A stretch of DNA of 64,000 nucleotides from Hyphomonadaceae bacterium (GCA_028285145.1 JANQQC010000013.1:124001-188000); one strand, 5' to 3'; positions 52,357-61,720 are shown, counted from the stretch's first letter. The notes: generated by a model from the letters alone, not told the origin. Numbers and translations are program-made.

Positions 52357-54363
52357 ATGCGTCCGCGATTGGGTGTACCGCGCCATGACGTGATTCCGGT
52401 GCTTTTCGCGCTGTCGGTGACGGTCGGCGCGGCCGTCTACTTTCTGAGCTCTGAGGAGCCCGGCACTGTAAGTGTGGTCGCAGTTGTTATCGGAGCGCTC
52501 GCATTCACCGCTCTGGCCCGGCAGCTTTGGCGTCTTCCGGCCTTCTACCCAGTTAGCGTACTGGTGCTCGGTATCGCTTTGGGGCTTGGCGCTGGCAAGT
52601 TTCGCACGGCTAGCGTGGATTCTCCCACCATCGCATCGGAGATTGGTCCGGTGATGCTCGAGGGATGGGTTTGGGCGATTGAACCTGGCGCAAAGGGGCC
52701 GCGATTGCGCTTGCAGGTGCAGGCCATTGCCGGCCTTGCACCGGCGCAAACGCCAGACTTTGTGCGGGTTACCCATACATCGCGTCTAGAAGTATCTGCC
52801 GGCCGGTTTGTGCGGTGTTGGGCGGTGTTGAGACCGCCGCCCGCACCATCAATCCCGGGAGACTACGACTTCCAGCGCCAGGCCTATTATCAGCGCCTCG
52901 GGGCTGTGGGGTATGTGCAGGGACGCTGCCGGGGTGGAACACTCGGTCCACCAGCTAGCCCCGCTGATCAGGCGTCACTAACGGTTGGGGCTCTGCGGCG
53001 CTCACTGGCGCGTCATGTGAACGATGCCGCAGGGGAGCGTGCAGGTGGATTCGCGGCGGCGCTTGCCTCGGGCGACCGCAGCCTGATGGCTGAGAGCGAT
53101 CGCGAGGCGCTGCGCAATTCGGGATTGGCCCACCTTCTCGCGATTTCGGGACTGCACATGGGCATTGTTGGTGGGCTCATTTACTTCATCGTCTTTCGCG
53201 GGCTCGCCCTTATTGAACCCATCGCGATCCGGATTCCCGTTCAGAAACCTGCTGCATTTACAGCGCTTTTCGGGAGCGCGATCTATCTCATTCTGTCCGG
53301 GGCATCGGTCTCAACCCAACGCGCCTTCATCATGGCGATTGTCTTCTTCGGCGCGATTCTTGTCGACCGCGCCGCCATCAGCTTCCGGTCGCTCGCCATT
53401 GCCATGACGCTGATCGTATTTCTTCAGCCTGAAAGCGTGATGTCGCCGGGTTTCCAGATGTCCTTTGCGGCCACGGCCGCGCTGATCGCAGTCTATTATT
53501 CATGGTCGGAGAACCGGACCTTTGCCTATGGGCCTGTCGCTCGCGTGCGCACCGCCATCTGGTCCATTGTGAAAACCTCGATTGTCGCCGCAGCCGCCAC
53601 GGCACCGTTTGCGCTCTATCACTTTGACAGGCTGGCGGGCCTCGGTCTTGTTGCAAATGTTCTGGCCATGCCGATCGTCAGCTTTATCAGCGCGCCCGCC
53701 GCTGCCGTGAGCCTACTGCTGGCTCCGCTCGGGGCGTCGGAGATCGGTCTCCGCGCTTTTGGGCTGTCATTGGAGGCCGTTCTGGCGGTCGCGCACTGGT
53801 GCAGTTCGATCGAGGGGCAGGGACTAACCCCCGATACACCTATGCCGGGTTTTGCTCTGGGGTTACTCATATTGGCCTTGGTCGGCTTTCTGTTCGCCCG
53901 TGGGTTTTGGAGGTTTGGCGGCTCTGGCCTTATCACGCTCGCCGCTGCTTTCGTCTGGGTTTCAGATGGGCAGGCGGCCGTGCACTTGGCTCCGAACGGA
54001 GATGTTTATCTCGTCGAAGCGGGATACCCAACACAACGCGTCGCCTTCGCCGACGGCGATGGCCTTGCGCCGCTACGCTATACCGATCAGGAGATGACAC
54101 AGGATTGCGCGCAAGCGATGTGCGAGTTCGACTGGAACGGCTATCATGTGCGTCTGACACACGAGCTACCAGCGTGCGACCGGCGCTCGTCACGGACGCT
54201 CACCCTGACAACATCAGAAGCGCGTTCTGCGTGCCGCAACACCTATTCGTGGCAGGCCGCATCTCAAGCCCGTGGGCTCACCTTGTCTACAGACGCCAAC
54301 GGAGACCTCACAGCGTCCACCCCGCCATGTGGGCAAAGGCCATGGCGGCCATGTCCGCCCTAG
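52357..54363 (+). CDS. comEC: ComEC/Rec2-family DNA-uptake channel protein
   Basis: Polytopic inner-membrane protein that passes transforming single-stranded DNA into the cytoplasm. From the ATG at 52357 it has 668 residues; the open frame extends further upstream but over the gltX start. Domains: two or three N-terminal helices, an OB-like DUF4131 region (about 75-190), then the Competence domain (about 215-500) with [17 protein letters not shown] and [17 protein letters not shown], and more helices to about 540. The C-terminal metallo-beta-lactamase domain of other ComEC proteins is not recognisable: no HxHxDH, and only about 130 non-membrane residues remain. Stop shared with lexA via CTAG. 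Confidence 0.9.
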   Translation: MRPRLGVPRHDVIPVLFALSVTVGAAVYFLSSEEPGTVSVVAVVIGALAFTALARQLWRLPAFYPVSVLVLGIALGLGAGKFRTASVDSPTIASEIGPVMLEGWVWAIEPGAKGPRLRLQVQAIAGLAPAQTPDFVRVTHTSRLEVSAGRFVRCWAVLRPPPAPSIPGDYDFQRQAYYQRLGAVGYVQGRCRGGTLGPPASPADQASLTVGALRRSLARHVNDAAGERAGGFAAALASGDRSLMAESDREALRNSGLAHLLAISGLHMGIVGGLIYFIVFRGLALIEPIAIRIPVQKPAAFTALFGSAIYLILSGASVSTQRAFIMAIVFFGAILVDRAAISFRSLAIAMTLIVFLQPESVMSPGFQMSFAATAALIAVYYSWSENRTFAYGPVARVRTAIWSIVKTSIVAAAATAPFALYHFDRLAGLGLVANVLAMPIVSFISAPAAAVSLLLAPLGASEIGLRAFGLSLEAVLAVAHWCSSIEGQGLTPDTPMPGFALGLLILALVGFLFARGFWRFGGSGLITLAAAFVWVSDGQAAVHLAPNGDVYLVEAGYPTQRVAFADGDGLAPLRYTDQEMTQDCAQAMCEFDWNGYHVRLTHELPACDRRSSRTLTLTTSEARSACRNTYSWQAASQARGLTLSTDANGDLTASTPPCGQRPWRPCPP

Positions 54364-55034
54364 TCGTAGCGCCTGACAAGCGCGATGAGCTTGCCCTGAA
54401 TTCTGACCCGGTCCGGTCCAAAGATCCGTGTTTCGTATTCGGGGTTGGCTGCCTCCAGCGCGACTGATGCACCCTTCTTGCGAAGACGCTTCAGCGTTGC
54501 TTCTTCCTCGTCGATCAGGGCGACGACGATATCGCCGGTCGAAGCCGTGTCCGTGCGTTTTAGAATTACGAGATCATCCTCGAGAATGCCGGCATTGATC
54601 ATGGAGTCGCCACGCACCTGCAGGGCGAAACAATCCTCGATATCATCAACGTCATCGGGCGGCGTGACGCGGCCAGTTTCGTTCTCAATCGCTTCGATCG
54701 GTACACCGGCGGCGATGCGGCCAAGAACCGGGATTGAGCGCTTCCCGTCCGCAGCTGGACGCCCGACAAGACTGGGGCGAAAGGCCTGCCGACCTCGCGG
54801 TGGGGCTGTCGCAGTGGCTGATTCAGGCAGCTTCAGCACTTCCAGCGCACGGGCCCTGTGTGCAAGTCGCCTGATGAACCCGCGTTCCTCAAGGGCTGTG
54901 ATCAGGCGGTGAATTCCGGATTTCGACGCAAGATTCAGGGCATCCTTCATCTCGTCAAAGGACGGGGAGACGCCGGTTTCCTTGATCTTTTCATGAATGA
55001 AAAGAAGCAGTTCGCGTTGTTTGGCGGTGAGCAT
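54360..55034 (-). CDS. lexA: LexA SOS repressor
   Basis: Autocleavable repressor of the SOS response. The ATG at 55034 gives 224 residues starting [20 protein letters not shown]. The winged-helix DNA-binding domain covers about 1-65, with [20 protein letters not shown] as recognition region. The cleavage site is Ala109-Gly110 ([11 protein letters not shown]); the catalytic pair is Ser144 (RGDSM) and Lys182 (TLKRL). A GTTC-N7-GTTC box covers its own promoter, so it is autoregulated. In many alphaproteobacteria moaC and moeA separate trpC and lexA; here they are absent. Confidence 0.97.
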   Translation of the reverse strand: MLTAKQRELLLFIHEKIKETGVSPSFDEMKDALNLASKSGIHRLITALEERGFIRRLAHRARALEVLKLPESATATAPPRGRQAFRPSLVGRPAADGKRSIPVLGRIAAGVPIEAIENETGRVTPPDDVDDIEDCFALQVRGDSMINAGILEDDLVILKRTDTASTGDIVVALIDEEEATLKRLRKKGASVALEAANPEYETRIFGPDRVRIQGKLIALVRRYD

Positions 55035-55069
55035 GAGCAATCCAGCCTTTCGAATCTATGTTCACAGAT

Positions 55070-55084
55070 GTTCTACCTGTGTTC
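55070..55084. promoter_or_regulatory. LexA operator (alphaproteobacterial SOS box)
   Basis: GTTCTACCTGTGTTC is an exact GTTC-N7-GTTC match, the SOS box described for alphaproteobacteria such as Caulobacter and Rhodobacter. It lies 36 bases before the lexA start codon. A further GTTC at 55060-55063 is spaced by only 6 bases from the next and is probably not part of the core site. Confidence 0.85.
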
Positions 55085-55098
55085 ACTATTCGGGTCAA
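55070..55098 (-). promoter_or_regulatory. lexA promoter
   Basis: On the minus strand TTGACC (bases 55098-55093) and TAGAAC (55075-55070) are 17 bases apart, a reasonable sigma-70-type promoter pointing to lexA, which starts at 55034. The LexA box covers the -10 and the adjacent spacer, as expected for repression by steric block. Confidence 0.7.
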
Positions 55099-55099
55099 A

Positions 55100-55891
55100 T
55101 CACTGTGTTGTTCGCAATTTGTGGACAAGATCGCTGCGGTTCGATGCCTTCATCAGATTTTCGCCGATCAGGAAGCGTCTGGCACCGGTTGCGCGGAGCC
55201 GATCAATATCGCTGGTCGTCGCCACGCCGCTCTCCGAAATGAGAACCCGGCCCTCTGGCAGGCGCGGTGCAAGGCGTTCGGTGACGGCGAGATCGGTGGT
55301 CATCGCGGTCAGATCCCGGTTGTTTACGCCGATCAGCGGGCTCTTCAGGGCGAGCGCACGGTCCAGTTCCGCTTCATTGTGAACCTCGATCAGCGCATCC
55401 ATTCCGCTACTGTGCGCCGCCGATTCCAACTCGGCGGCGATGGTGTCCGGGACAGCGGCCATTATGATGAGGATGGCGTCGGCCCCGAAGGCACGGGCTT
55501 CGGCGACCTGCAAGGGATCGATCATGAAATCCTTGCGCAGGACGGGGAGCGACACGCGCGCCCGCGCTGCAACCAGATCATCCAGTGTTCCGCCGAAGCT
55601 GCGTTTGTCGGTGAGGATGGACAGGCAGGCCGCTCCACCAGCTTCGTACTCGCTGGCAATCGCCACGGGATCGGCCCCGGGCAGGATTTCGCCGGCCGAC
55701 GGGCTACGCCGCTTCAATTCACATATCAGCGCGTTTTCATCAGTCTCAGCGACGGCCGATAACGCTTTGCCGAATCCGCGTGGGGGCTCGTGCTCGCTCG
55801 CCTGTGCTTCCAACTCGGCAAGCGTCCGTTCACGTTTCAGCGCTGCAACTTCATCGGCCTTGTAGGCGAGGATCGGTTCAAGCGCGCTCAT
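55100..55891 (-). CDS. trpC: Indole-3-glycerol phosphate synthase
   Basis: Closes the indole ring from CdRP in tryptophan synthesis. 263 residues, TIM barrel. Catalytic motifs: ICELKRRSPSAGEI (Glu and Lys), ILTDKRSFGG, PVLRKDFMIDPLQV, ALIEVHNEAELDRA, IGVNNRDLTAM and VLISESGVATTSDI. Separate from TrpF. Last gene of the ppiD-trpEGDC operon, overlapping trpD by 4 bases. The lexA promoter begins directly after its stop. Confidence 0.97.
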   Translation of the reverse strand: MSALEPILAYKADEVAALKRERTLAELEAQASEHEPPRGFGKALSAVAETDENALICELKRRSPSAGEILPGADPVAIASEYEAGGAACLSILTDKRSFGGTLDDLVAARARVSLPVLRKDFMIDPLQVAEARAFGADAILIIMAAVPDTIAAELESAAHSSGMDALIEVHNEAELDRALALKSPLIGVNNRDLTAMTTDLAVTERLAPRLPEGRVLISESGVATTSDIDRLRATGARRFLIGENLMKASNRSDLVHKLRTTQ

Positions 55892-56922
55892 GTATCGATC
55901 GACTCATTGTTCGACAGCGCCGCGAGCTTGCGAAGCGTGTCCTGCGCCGCGGCGCTGTCAATCGCGTCCGTGGCAAGCTCCAGCGCCCCCGCGACAGAGG
56001 GCGCGCGCCCCAGCACGTGCAATCCAACTGCGGCGTTCAGCACGACCACGTCGCGGAATGGACCTTCGCGCCCTTCAAGCAGTTCGCGGATGGCCAGCGC
56101 ATTGTCGTCCACCGCGCCGCCCTCAAGCGAGGAGAGGGGATGCGGGTTCAGCCCGAAATCTGCAGGCTCGATCTCAAACTCATGAACGCCGGACTCCGAA
56201 ACATCGGCGACCAGCGTCTTGCCCGAAATAGAGACCTCATCGATGCCATCGAGACCGTGCACGACCCAGGCGCGCTTCACGCCGAGCACTTCAAGCGCAT
56301 CGGCCATTGGCCGCACCCATTCCGGCGCAAAGACGCCGAGCACCTGATACTGCGCGCCCGCCGGATTGGTCAGCGGCCCCAGCAGGTTGAAGATCGTGCG
56401 GATGCCCAGCTTGGCGCGGATCGGCGCGACATGGCGCATGGCCGAATGATGGCTGCGCGCAAACATGAAGGCGACGCCAGCGCCTTCAAGGCAGCGCTGG
56501 AAGGTCGCTTCGTCGATTTCGAGATTGACCCCAAGCGCTTCCAGAACATCCGCCGAGCCTGTCTTGGGTGGCACTGAGCGATTGCCATGCTTGGCAACGC
56601 GGCCGCCTGCGGCTGCAACGACAAGGGCCGAGGCCGTCGATGTGTTCAGGGACTTCCACGGCAGGCCGCCCGTGCCGCACGTGTCGAGTACATCGCCCTC
56701 CACATTCAGCCGCCGCGCATGGGTGCGCATGACGCGCGCGCCAGCGATAAGCTCGTCTGAGGTTTCGCCGCGCACCGCTAGCCCCATCAGGAAGGCACCA
56801 ATCTGTTCAGGGGCGGCCTCGCCGGACAGGAGCGCGTCAAACGCACCCTCCAGAACGTCTGCTGGCAGCTCCTGTTTGCGCGCGACCCTTAGGATCGCAT
56901 CGGAAAGGGTGTCCGTGCTCAT
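55888..56922 (-). CDS. trpD: Anthranilate phosphoribosyltransferase
   Basis: Transfers phosphoribose from PRPP to anthranilate. 344 residues with the N-terminal helical domain and the alpha/beta domain. VAKHGNRSVPPKTGSADVLE and the metal-binding pair Asp-Glu in GLDGIDEVSISG are present. The PRPP loop reads DTCGTGGLPWKSLNTSTA, where most characterised enzymes have GTGGD followed by Asn-x-Ser-Thr, so the loop Asp is replaced by Leu. The other ligands are intact, so activity is likely. Overlaps trpG and trpC by 4 bases each. Confidence 0.93.
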   Translation of the reverse strand: MSTDTLSDAILRVARKQELPADVLEGAFDALLSGEAAPEQIGAFLMGLAVRGETSDELIAGARVMRTHARRLNVEGDVLDTCGTGGLPWKSLNTSTASALVVAAAGGRVAKHGNRSVPPKTGSADVLEALGVNLEIDEATFQRCLEGAGVAFMFARSHHSAMRHVAPIRAKLGIRTIFNLLGPLTNPAGAQYQVLGVFAPEWVRPMADALEVLGVKRAWVVHGLDGIDEVSISGKTLVADVSESGVHEFEIEPADFGLNPHPLSSLEGGAVDDNALAIRELLEGREGPFRDVVVLNAAVGLHVLGRAPSVAGALELATDAIDSAAAQDTLRKLAALSNNESIDT

Positions 56923-57491
56923 TTGGAAACCTGTGTCATGAAGTTCTTCAGGAGGGCGTGCCCATGTTCGGTCAGAATGCTTTCTGGGTGAAACTGTACG
57001 CCGAAAACCGGGCGCGAGACATGCCGCACAGCCATGATCTCTTCATCATCGGTGAACGCATCAGCAATCAGGTTGTCGGGCAGGTCGCCGGCGCGCACAG
57101 ACAGGCTGTGATAGCGCACGACATCGTAGCGCTCCGGCAGACCCTCAAAGAGCGGTCCGCTCTCATGGCGGATCTCCGAGCGCTTCCCATGCCGGATTTC
57201 CTGCGCTTCGATGACTGCGCCGCCCATCGCCTGACCAATGGACTGGTGGCCAAGGCAGACGCCGAGGATGGGCAGGTCTTCAGGCGCTTCGCGAACGAGG
57301 TCGACGCAGATACCAGCCTCGTTCGGAGTACACGGGCCGGGTGACAATACGATGCCGTCTGCGCCCAGCGCCAGCGCGTCCTTTACCGTCAGGGCGTCGT
57401 TACGGTGGACCACGGTTTCCGCGCCCACATCGTGCAGGTAGTGGACAAGGTTCCAGGTGAAACTGTCATAATTGTCGATGACGAGGATCAT
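56919..57491 (-). CDS. trpG: Anthranilate synthase component II (glutamine amidotransferase)
   Basis: Supplies ammonia to TrpE. 190 residues, class I glutamine amidotransferase: N-terminal MILVIDNYDSFTWNLVHYL, nucleophile Cys in LGVCLGHQSIGQA (about residue 79) and the His-Glu pair in FGVQFHPESILTEHG (about 168-170). May also serve folate synthesis as PabA; the trp context favours TrpG. Overlaps trpE and trpD by 4 bases each. Confidence 0.96.
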   Translation of the reverse strand: MILVIDNYDSFTWNLVHYLHDVGAETVVHRNDALTVKDALALGADGIVLSPGPCTPNEAGICVDLVREAPEDLPILGVCLGHQSIGQAMGGAVIEAQEIRHGKRSEIRHESGPLFEGLPERYDVVRYHSLSVRAGDLPDNLIADAFTDDEEIMAVRHVSRPVFGVQFHPESILTEHGHALLKNFMTQVSK

Positions 57492-58918
57492 TGGTCGAAC
57501 TCATATGTGGCCGCCAGATTGGCAGCTTTCTTCAGGGCATTAGCCTTGTGGAGCGTCTCGTCGAACTCGTACTGTGGATCTGAGTCGAGCACCACGCCAC
57601 CGCCCGCCTGAACATGCAGCGTCCCATCCTTCAGCACGCCTGTGCGCAGCGCGATGCAGGTATCAAGATCGCCATTCCAGCCGAAATAGCCGACCGCCCC
57701 GCCATAGACGCCGCGCCGCGAGGCTTCCAACTCGTCGATGATCTGCATCGCGCGGATCTTTGGCGCGCCGGAAACGGTGCCGGCGGGGAAGCCTGCAAAT
57801 AGGGCATCTACTGCGTCCAGACCTTCCCGCAGATCGCCCTCGACATGAGAGACGATGTGCATGACATGGCTGTAGCGCTCGACGATGAAGCTTTCTGTGA
57901 CTTCAACAGAGCCATAGGCCGCCACGCGCCCAACATCGTTGCGGCCCAGGTCGAGCAGCATGAGATGCTCTGACATCTCCTTTTCATCGGCGAGCAAATC
58001 GTCTGCCCGCTTCGCATCTTCGACGGGATCGCCGGACCGGGGGCGCGTGCCTGCGATGGGCCGGATCGCCACGCGACCGTCGCGCACACGCACAAGGATT
58101 TCGGGGCTGGACCCGACAAGCGAGAGCGGCCCGAGACTCATATGGAACATGAAAGCAGATGGGTTCAGTCGTCTCAGCGCGCGGTAGAAGCTGATTGAGG
58201 CGCGCTTGAACGGCGCGCTCAGACGCTGACTGGGAACCACCTGAAAGATGTCCCCGGCGCGCGTATATTCCCGCGCCCGCTCCACCATTTCAAAGTAGCG
58301 CTCCTTGGTCGTATTCGACTTGAACTGAAGCGCGTCCTCGTTCTGGTCGCGGGGGGCAAGGGGGGCAGGGGCAGACAGGCGTTGTTCGATCTCGTCGAGC
58401 AGCGCGTTGATCGGTTTGGCATCGCTACCATCGACCCGGCCCACCAGCAGCAATTGCTGGTAGAGGTGATCGAAGATGAGCACGACCCTTGGCACGACAA
58501 GCAGCGCCTCGGGCACGCCGAGATGGTCTGGCGCATTGATCTCGACCGGTTCGAAATGGCGGATCATATCGTAGCCGACATAGCCAAAAGCGCCGGACGC
58601 CATGGGCGGCAGATCTTCATCGCTTTCCGCGCGGGCTTCACCCGTGAAGCGACGCAGCGCCTCGATCGGTGCTTCTGCCATCGGCTGGGCGTCGGAGAAA
58701 TCATCTGACCGCGCCGTCTCAGCTCGTCCGTCCATCACCCTGAACCAACGATCCGGTTCCAGCCCGATAAAGGAATAGCGCCCGAGTCGTTCGCCGCCAT
58801 GGATCGACTCAAACAGGAAAGCACCGGGCTTCTCCGCACCGAGCTTGAGCATCGCCCCGACGGGCGTTTCAACATCGCCGATCCGCCGACGGACAATCAG
58901 TCGTGACGGTTGGGTCAT
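57488..58918 (-). CDS. trpE: Anthranilate synthase component I
   Basis: Chorismate to anthranilate with TrpG. 476 residues. The N-terminal part has AFLFESIHGGERLGRYSFIG, the region with the feedback-inhibition Ser (the usual LLES reads LFES). The catalytic half shows RPIAGTRPRSGDPVEDAKRA, LMLLDLGRNDVGRVA, FAGFPAGTVSGAPKIRAMQI and QAGGGVVLDSDPQYEF. The ATG overlaps the ppiD TGA by 4 bases, which leaves no room for a trp leader peptide or attenuator directly before trpE. Confidence 0.97.
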   Translation of the reverse strand: MTQPSRLIVRRRIGDVETPVGAMLKLGAEKPGAFLFESIHGGERLGRYSFIGLEPDRWFRVMDGRAETARSDDFSDAQPMAEAPIEALRRFTGEARAESDEDLPPMASGAFGYVGYDMIRHFEPVEINAPDHLGVPEALLVVPRVVLIFDHLYQQLLLVGRVDGSDAKPINALLDEIEQRLSAPAPLAPRDQNEDALQFKSNTTKERYFEMVERAREYTRAGDIFQVVPSQRLSAPFKRASISFYRALRRLNPSAFMFHMSLGPLSLVGSSPEILVRVRDGRVAIRPIAGTRPRSGDPVEDAKRADDLLADEKEMSEHLMLLDLGRNDVGRVAAYGSVEVTESFIVERYSHVMHIVSHVEGDLREGLDAVDALFAGFPAGTVSGAPKIRAMQIIDELEASRRGVYGGAVGYFGWNGDLDTCIALRTGVLKDGTLHVQAGGGVVLDSDPQYEFDETLHKANALKKAANLAATYEFDQ

Positions 58919-60816
58919 TGCTGTCGCGTCAGTGTGCGTTTGTAGGCTTCCAGGCCACCGCGATCCATTTCGAGCTCGATCTCCTCGCGAACATCGCTCT
59001 CCAGCGCTTGTGCGGCGTCGTCCAACAACTCTTCCTGAAGACGCGTTGTCAGGACAGGCGTCAGCATGGCCAGTGTTTCATCATTGGCCCGCTCGACCGT
59101 TCTCACCTGCACGATTACGCGCTCATCGGGCGTATCGCCCGGCGATACGATGTAGTCTCCCGCATTCGCGTCAAAGACAGCGGTGATAGCGCCTCGCGGC
59201 AGGCCAACCTCGAAGCTCTGGCGCGTTAGACCCGCATCCGGTGCAGAAAGCTCTGCGCTGACGGCGGCGGCTTCGTCCGCCATCGCGGTTTCACCAGTTT
59301 CCAGACGGAGACGGGCGGCCGTCGCTGCGCGCTCCAATTCATCGCTGCTGTTCCTCGCGACGAGTGCGGCGCGGGCTTCTTCAGCCACCTCCTCGAATTC
59401 AGGCGTGCTTGCCGGGGTGATGTCCCTCACGCGGGCAAGGACCACCTGATCATCGGATTCAATCGCATCGAGCTGATCACCAGCGGCAAGGTCAAAAGCT
59501 TGCTGGAGCAGACCACGCTGACGCAGGTCGCCGGTTACCACGGCTCCATTGGCCGTCATGCCGCGCTCGTCCACGGCGGCATAGCTGATAAGCGGTGTGC
59601 CGAGATCCGCTGCCATGCCTTCCAGGTCCATGCCCAGCCCGATCAGATCGTCGATCTTGACGATCGCATCGAAGTAAAGCCGCTCGGCCTGCTGGTTTGC
59701 CAGTTCGGTCCGGATGTCGTCGACGACGTCATCGAATGGGAATGGCTCGCCCGGCGTGATGCCTTCAAGACGAGCGACAACCCAGACATTGTTGCGCTGG
59801 ACGGGGCCAAACACGCTGCCTGGTAGGGAGAACTGGTTGAACAGCTCTTCGGCCAGCCCCTCATCGGAAACCGAATCCTGCAGACCGCTTCTGTCATTGA
59901 CGCCAGAGACATTGGACAGCGTTGAAGGATCAGCACCGCCAGCCAACGCTCCAATCGCGGACTGCGCGCTGGTTTCATCCGGAAAGATCACCTCTGTATA
60001 GGCGCGCGTCTGCGGGCCCGAGAAGCGGCGCTCCAGATTGGCTTCATAGAAGGTGCGCAGCATATCATCCGGCAGCTCTGCCTGATGGACGAAGTCATCG
60101 CGGGAAATGCTCACAACATCGATGCCGCGCCGCTCCGGCTGGCTGAATGCTTGAATGTTCTCGTCAAAGAAGGCGCGCACCTCATCATCTGTCGGTGGCG
60201 TGGGTTCCCCGAGCGCGTCACGCGACATCACGAACCAGGACACCGTTCGGCTCTCGGTCAGGTAATTCGCCTGCAGCTTGCCGAGCACTTCGGGGGCTTC
60301 GAAGGCAGCGGTCGTCGCTCCCAGAAGCGTTTCGAAGGTAAGGTCGTCACGAATGTCGGTTTCGAACTCGAGATTTGTCAGCCTCTGGTTCCGGAGCAGG
60401 GCGCGATACTGCTCAATCGAGAACTCGCCTGTCAGCGGGTCTCTGAAAGCCTCGAACTCGCGCACGGCATCTGCGGCCGCCTTGATGCTCGCCTGCGCTC
60501 CAATCACCTGCGCGTAGCCAAGGTTCGCGGTGCGGGAGGCTTCGGAGGCAAAAAGCTGATCGACAACCCCGCGCTCAAGCGCCTGGTCGCGTGTCATGAC
60601 CTCGCCGGTCTCCTGCTGATAGTTGCGCAGATAGTTTTCGAGGCGATTGTCGAGTTGCTGGGCGGTCACGGCCCGGTCACCAGCTTTGATGATGTTTCCG
60701 CCAAGGCCGCCCGAAAAGATGTCGGTCACGCCCCAGACCGCCATCGATATGATGATCAGTCCGAACAGGAGCCCCGCAAACTTGGAGCGGAGCATTTCGC
60801 GCATTGCTGTGAGCAT
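58915..60816 (-). CDS. ppiD: PpiD/SurA-like peptidyl-prolyl isomerase, membrane-anchored periplasmic chaperone
   Basis: Folding factor for proteins leaving the Sec channel. The ATG at 60816 with GCGAGG upstream gives 633 residues; the frame is open to 60885. One N-terminal helix (about 13-31, FAGLLFGLIIISMAVWGV) anchors a large periplasmic part. A SurA-N-type helical region spans about 40-250 (FEAFRDPLTGEFSIEQYRAL), followed by a divergent parvulin-type PPIase domain around 275-370 (RAYTEVIFPDETSAQ and FGPVQRNNVWVVARLEGI) and a C-terminal helical region. First gene of the operon that runs into trpE, an arrangement common in alphaproteobacteria. Divergent from tpiA. Confidence 0.9.
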   Translation of the reverse strand: MLTAMREMLRSKFAGLLFGLIIISMAVWGVTDIFSGGLGGNIIKAGDRAVTAQQLDNRLENYLRNYQQETGEVMTRDQALERGVVDQLFASEASRTANLGYAQVIGAQASIKAAADAVREFEAFRDPLTGEFSIEQYRALLRNQRLTNLEFETDIRDDLTFETLLGATTAAFEAPEVLGKLQANYLTESRTVSWFVMSRDALGEPTPPTDDEVRAFFDENIQAFSQPERRGIDVVSISRDDFVHQAELPDDMLRTFYEANLERRFSGPQTRAYTEVIFPDETSAQSAIGALAGGADPSTLSNVSGVNDRSGLQDSVSDEGLAEELFNQFSLPGSVFGPVQRNNVWVVARLEGITPGEPFPFDDVVDDIRTELANQQAERLYFDAIVKIDDLIGLGMDLEGMAADLGTPLISYAAVDERGMTANGAVVTGDLRQRGLLQQAFDLAAGDQLDAIESDDQVVLARVRDITPASTPEFEEVAEEARAALVARNSSDELERAATAARLRLETGETAMADEAAAVSAELSAPDAGLTRQSFEVGLPRGAITAVFDANAGDYIVSPGDTPDERVIVQVRTVERANDETLAMLTPVLTTRLQEELLDDAAQALESDVREEIELEMDRGGLEAYKRTLTRQQ

Positions 60817-60900
60817 TAGGCGTGCCTCGCACGTTTCTTGAATGACGTATCCCGGCTTGCTAGGCGAGCCGCTTAGGGAACACAAGACAAGGGGTGCCGC

Positions 60901-61644
60901 ATGGTCCGGACGCTGATCGCTGGAAACTGGAAGATGAATGGCTCACCGGCCTCGCTGGCGGTGATCGAAGCCGTGGTTGCAGGGCTAGGCGAGGGCGGTC
61001 CGGCGGACTGCCTGATCTGCCCGCCAGCAACACTGATCGCGCAGGCGGCTGATGCGGCGCGCGGCTCATTACTCGCCATTGGCGGGCAGGACTGTCACGC
61101 AGTGGAATCCGGCGCGCATACAGGCGATATCGCCGCTGAGATGCTGGCAGGGGCCGGCGCATCCCATGTCATCCTTGGGCATTCTGAACGCCGCGCGGAT
61201 CATAACGAAACTGACGCAATCGTCGCCGCCAAGGCTGAAGCTGCGCTGCGCGCGGGGCTGACCCCGATTGTCTGCGTCGGCGAGAGCCTTGAGCAGCGCG
61301 AAGCCGGGGAAACCCTTTCCGTGATCGACGCCCAGCTTGCCGGCTCGCTGCCGGACAGTTTCGCAAATGCAGGATTCGTTGTGGCTTATGAGCCAATCTG
61401 GGCCATCGGAACCGGGAAGGTCGCGGATACGACACAGATTGGCGAGGTCCACGCCGCCATCCGGCAGACGCTCGCCAAACGGTTCGGAAGCACCGGCGAA
61501 GGCGCGCCGATTCTCTATGGCGGCTCCATGAAGCCGGGAAATGCTGCTGAGATTTTGGCCGTTGATGATGTAAATGGCGGACTCATCGGTGGCGCGAGCT
61601 TGAAGGCAGAGGATTTCCTCGCCATCTACGCAGCAGCGCAGTAA
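60901..61644 (+). CDS. tpiA: Triosephosphate isomerase
   Basis: Interconverts glyceraldehyde-3-phosphate and dihydroxyacetone phosphate. 247 residues, TIM barrel, with Lys11 in AGNWKMNGS, catalytic His94 in [16 protein letters not shown] and catalytic Glu164 in [17 protein letters not shown]. Ribosome binding site CAAGGGG. The 84-base spacer to ppiD holds the two divergent promoters, which I could not place with confidence. Confidence 0.97.
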   Translation: MVRTLIAGNWKMNGSPASLAVIEAVVAGLGEGGPADCLICPPATLIAQAADAARGSLLAIGGQDCHAVESGAHTGDIAAEMLAGAGASHVILGHSERRADHNETDAIVAAKAEAALRAGLTPIVCVGESLEQREAGETLSVIDAQLAGSLPDSFANAGFVVAYEPIWAIGTGKVADTTQIGEVHAAIRQTLAKRFGSTGEGAPILYGGSMKPGNAAEILAVDDVNGGLIGGASLKAEDFLAIYAAAQ

Positions 61645-61675
61645 GACCTGACGGGTAGGGGTTGGCGCGAGCGTC

Positions 61676-61687
61676 ATAAGCGCTTAT
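61676..61687. promoter_or_regulatory. 12-base perfect palindrome upstream of secG
   Basis: ATAAGCGCTTAT is fully self-complementary and sits 33 bases before the secG start codon, in the 76-base tpiA-secG gap. Without a loop it is more likely a protein site than a hairpin. No known regulator is assigned. Confidence 0.3.
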
Positions 61688-61720
61688 TCGGCCCGCTTGG
61701 CTTCTTAGACGGCACCGCAC

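Noticed and set aside
55060..55073. Second LexA box using the first two GTTC elements
   Set aside because: The spacing is 6 bases, not 7; kept only as a remark.
60838..60866. TTGAAT-17-TAGGCG as tpiA promoter
   Set aside because: The -10 matches the consensus at only the first two bases; too weak to annotate.
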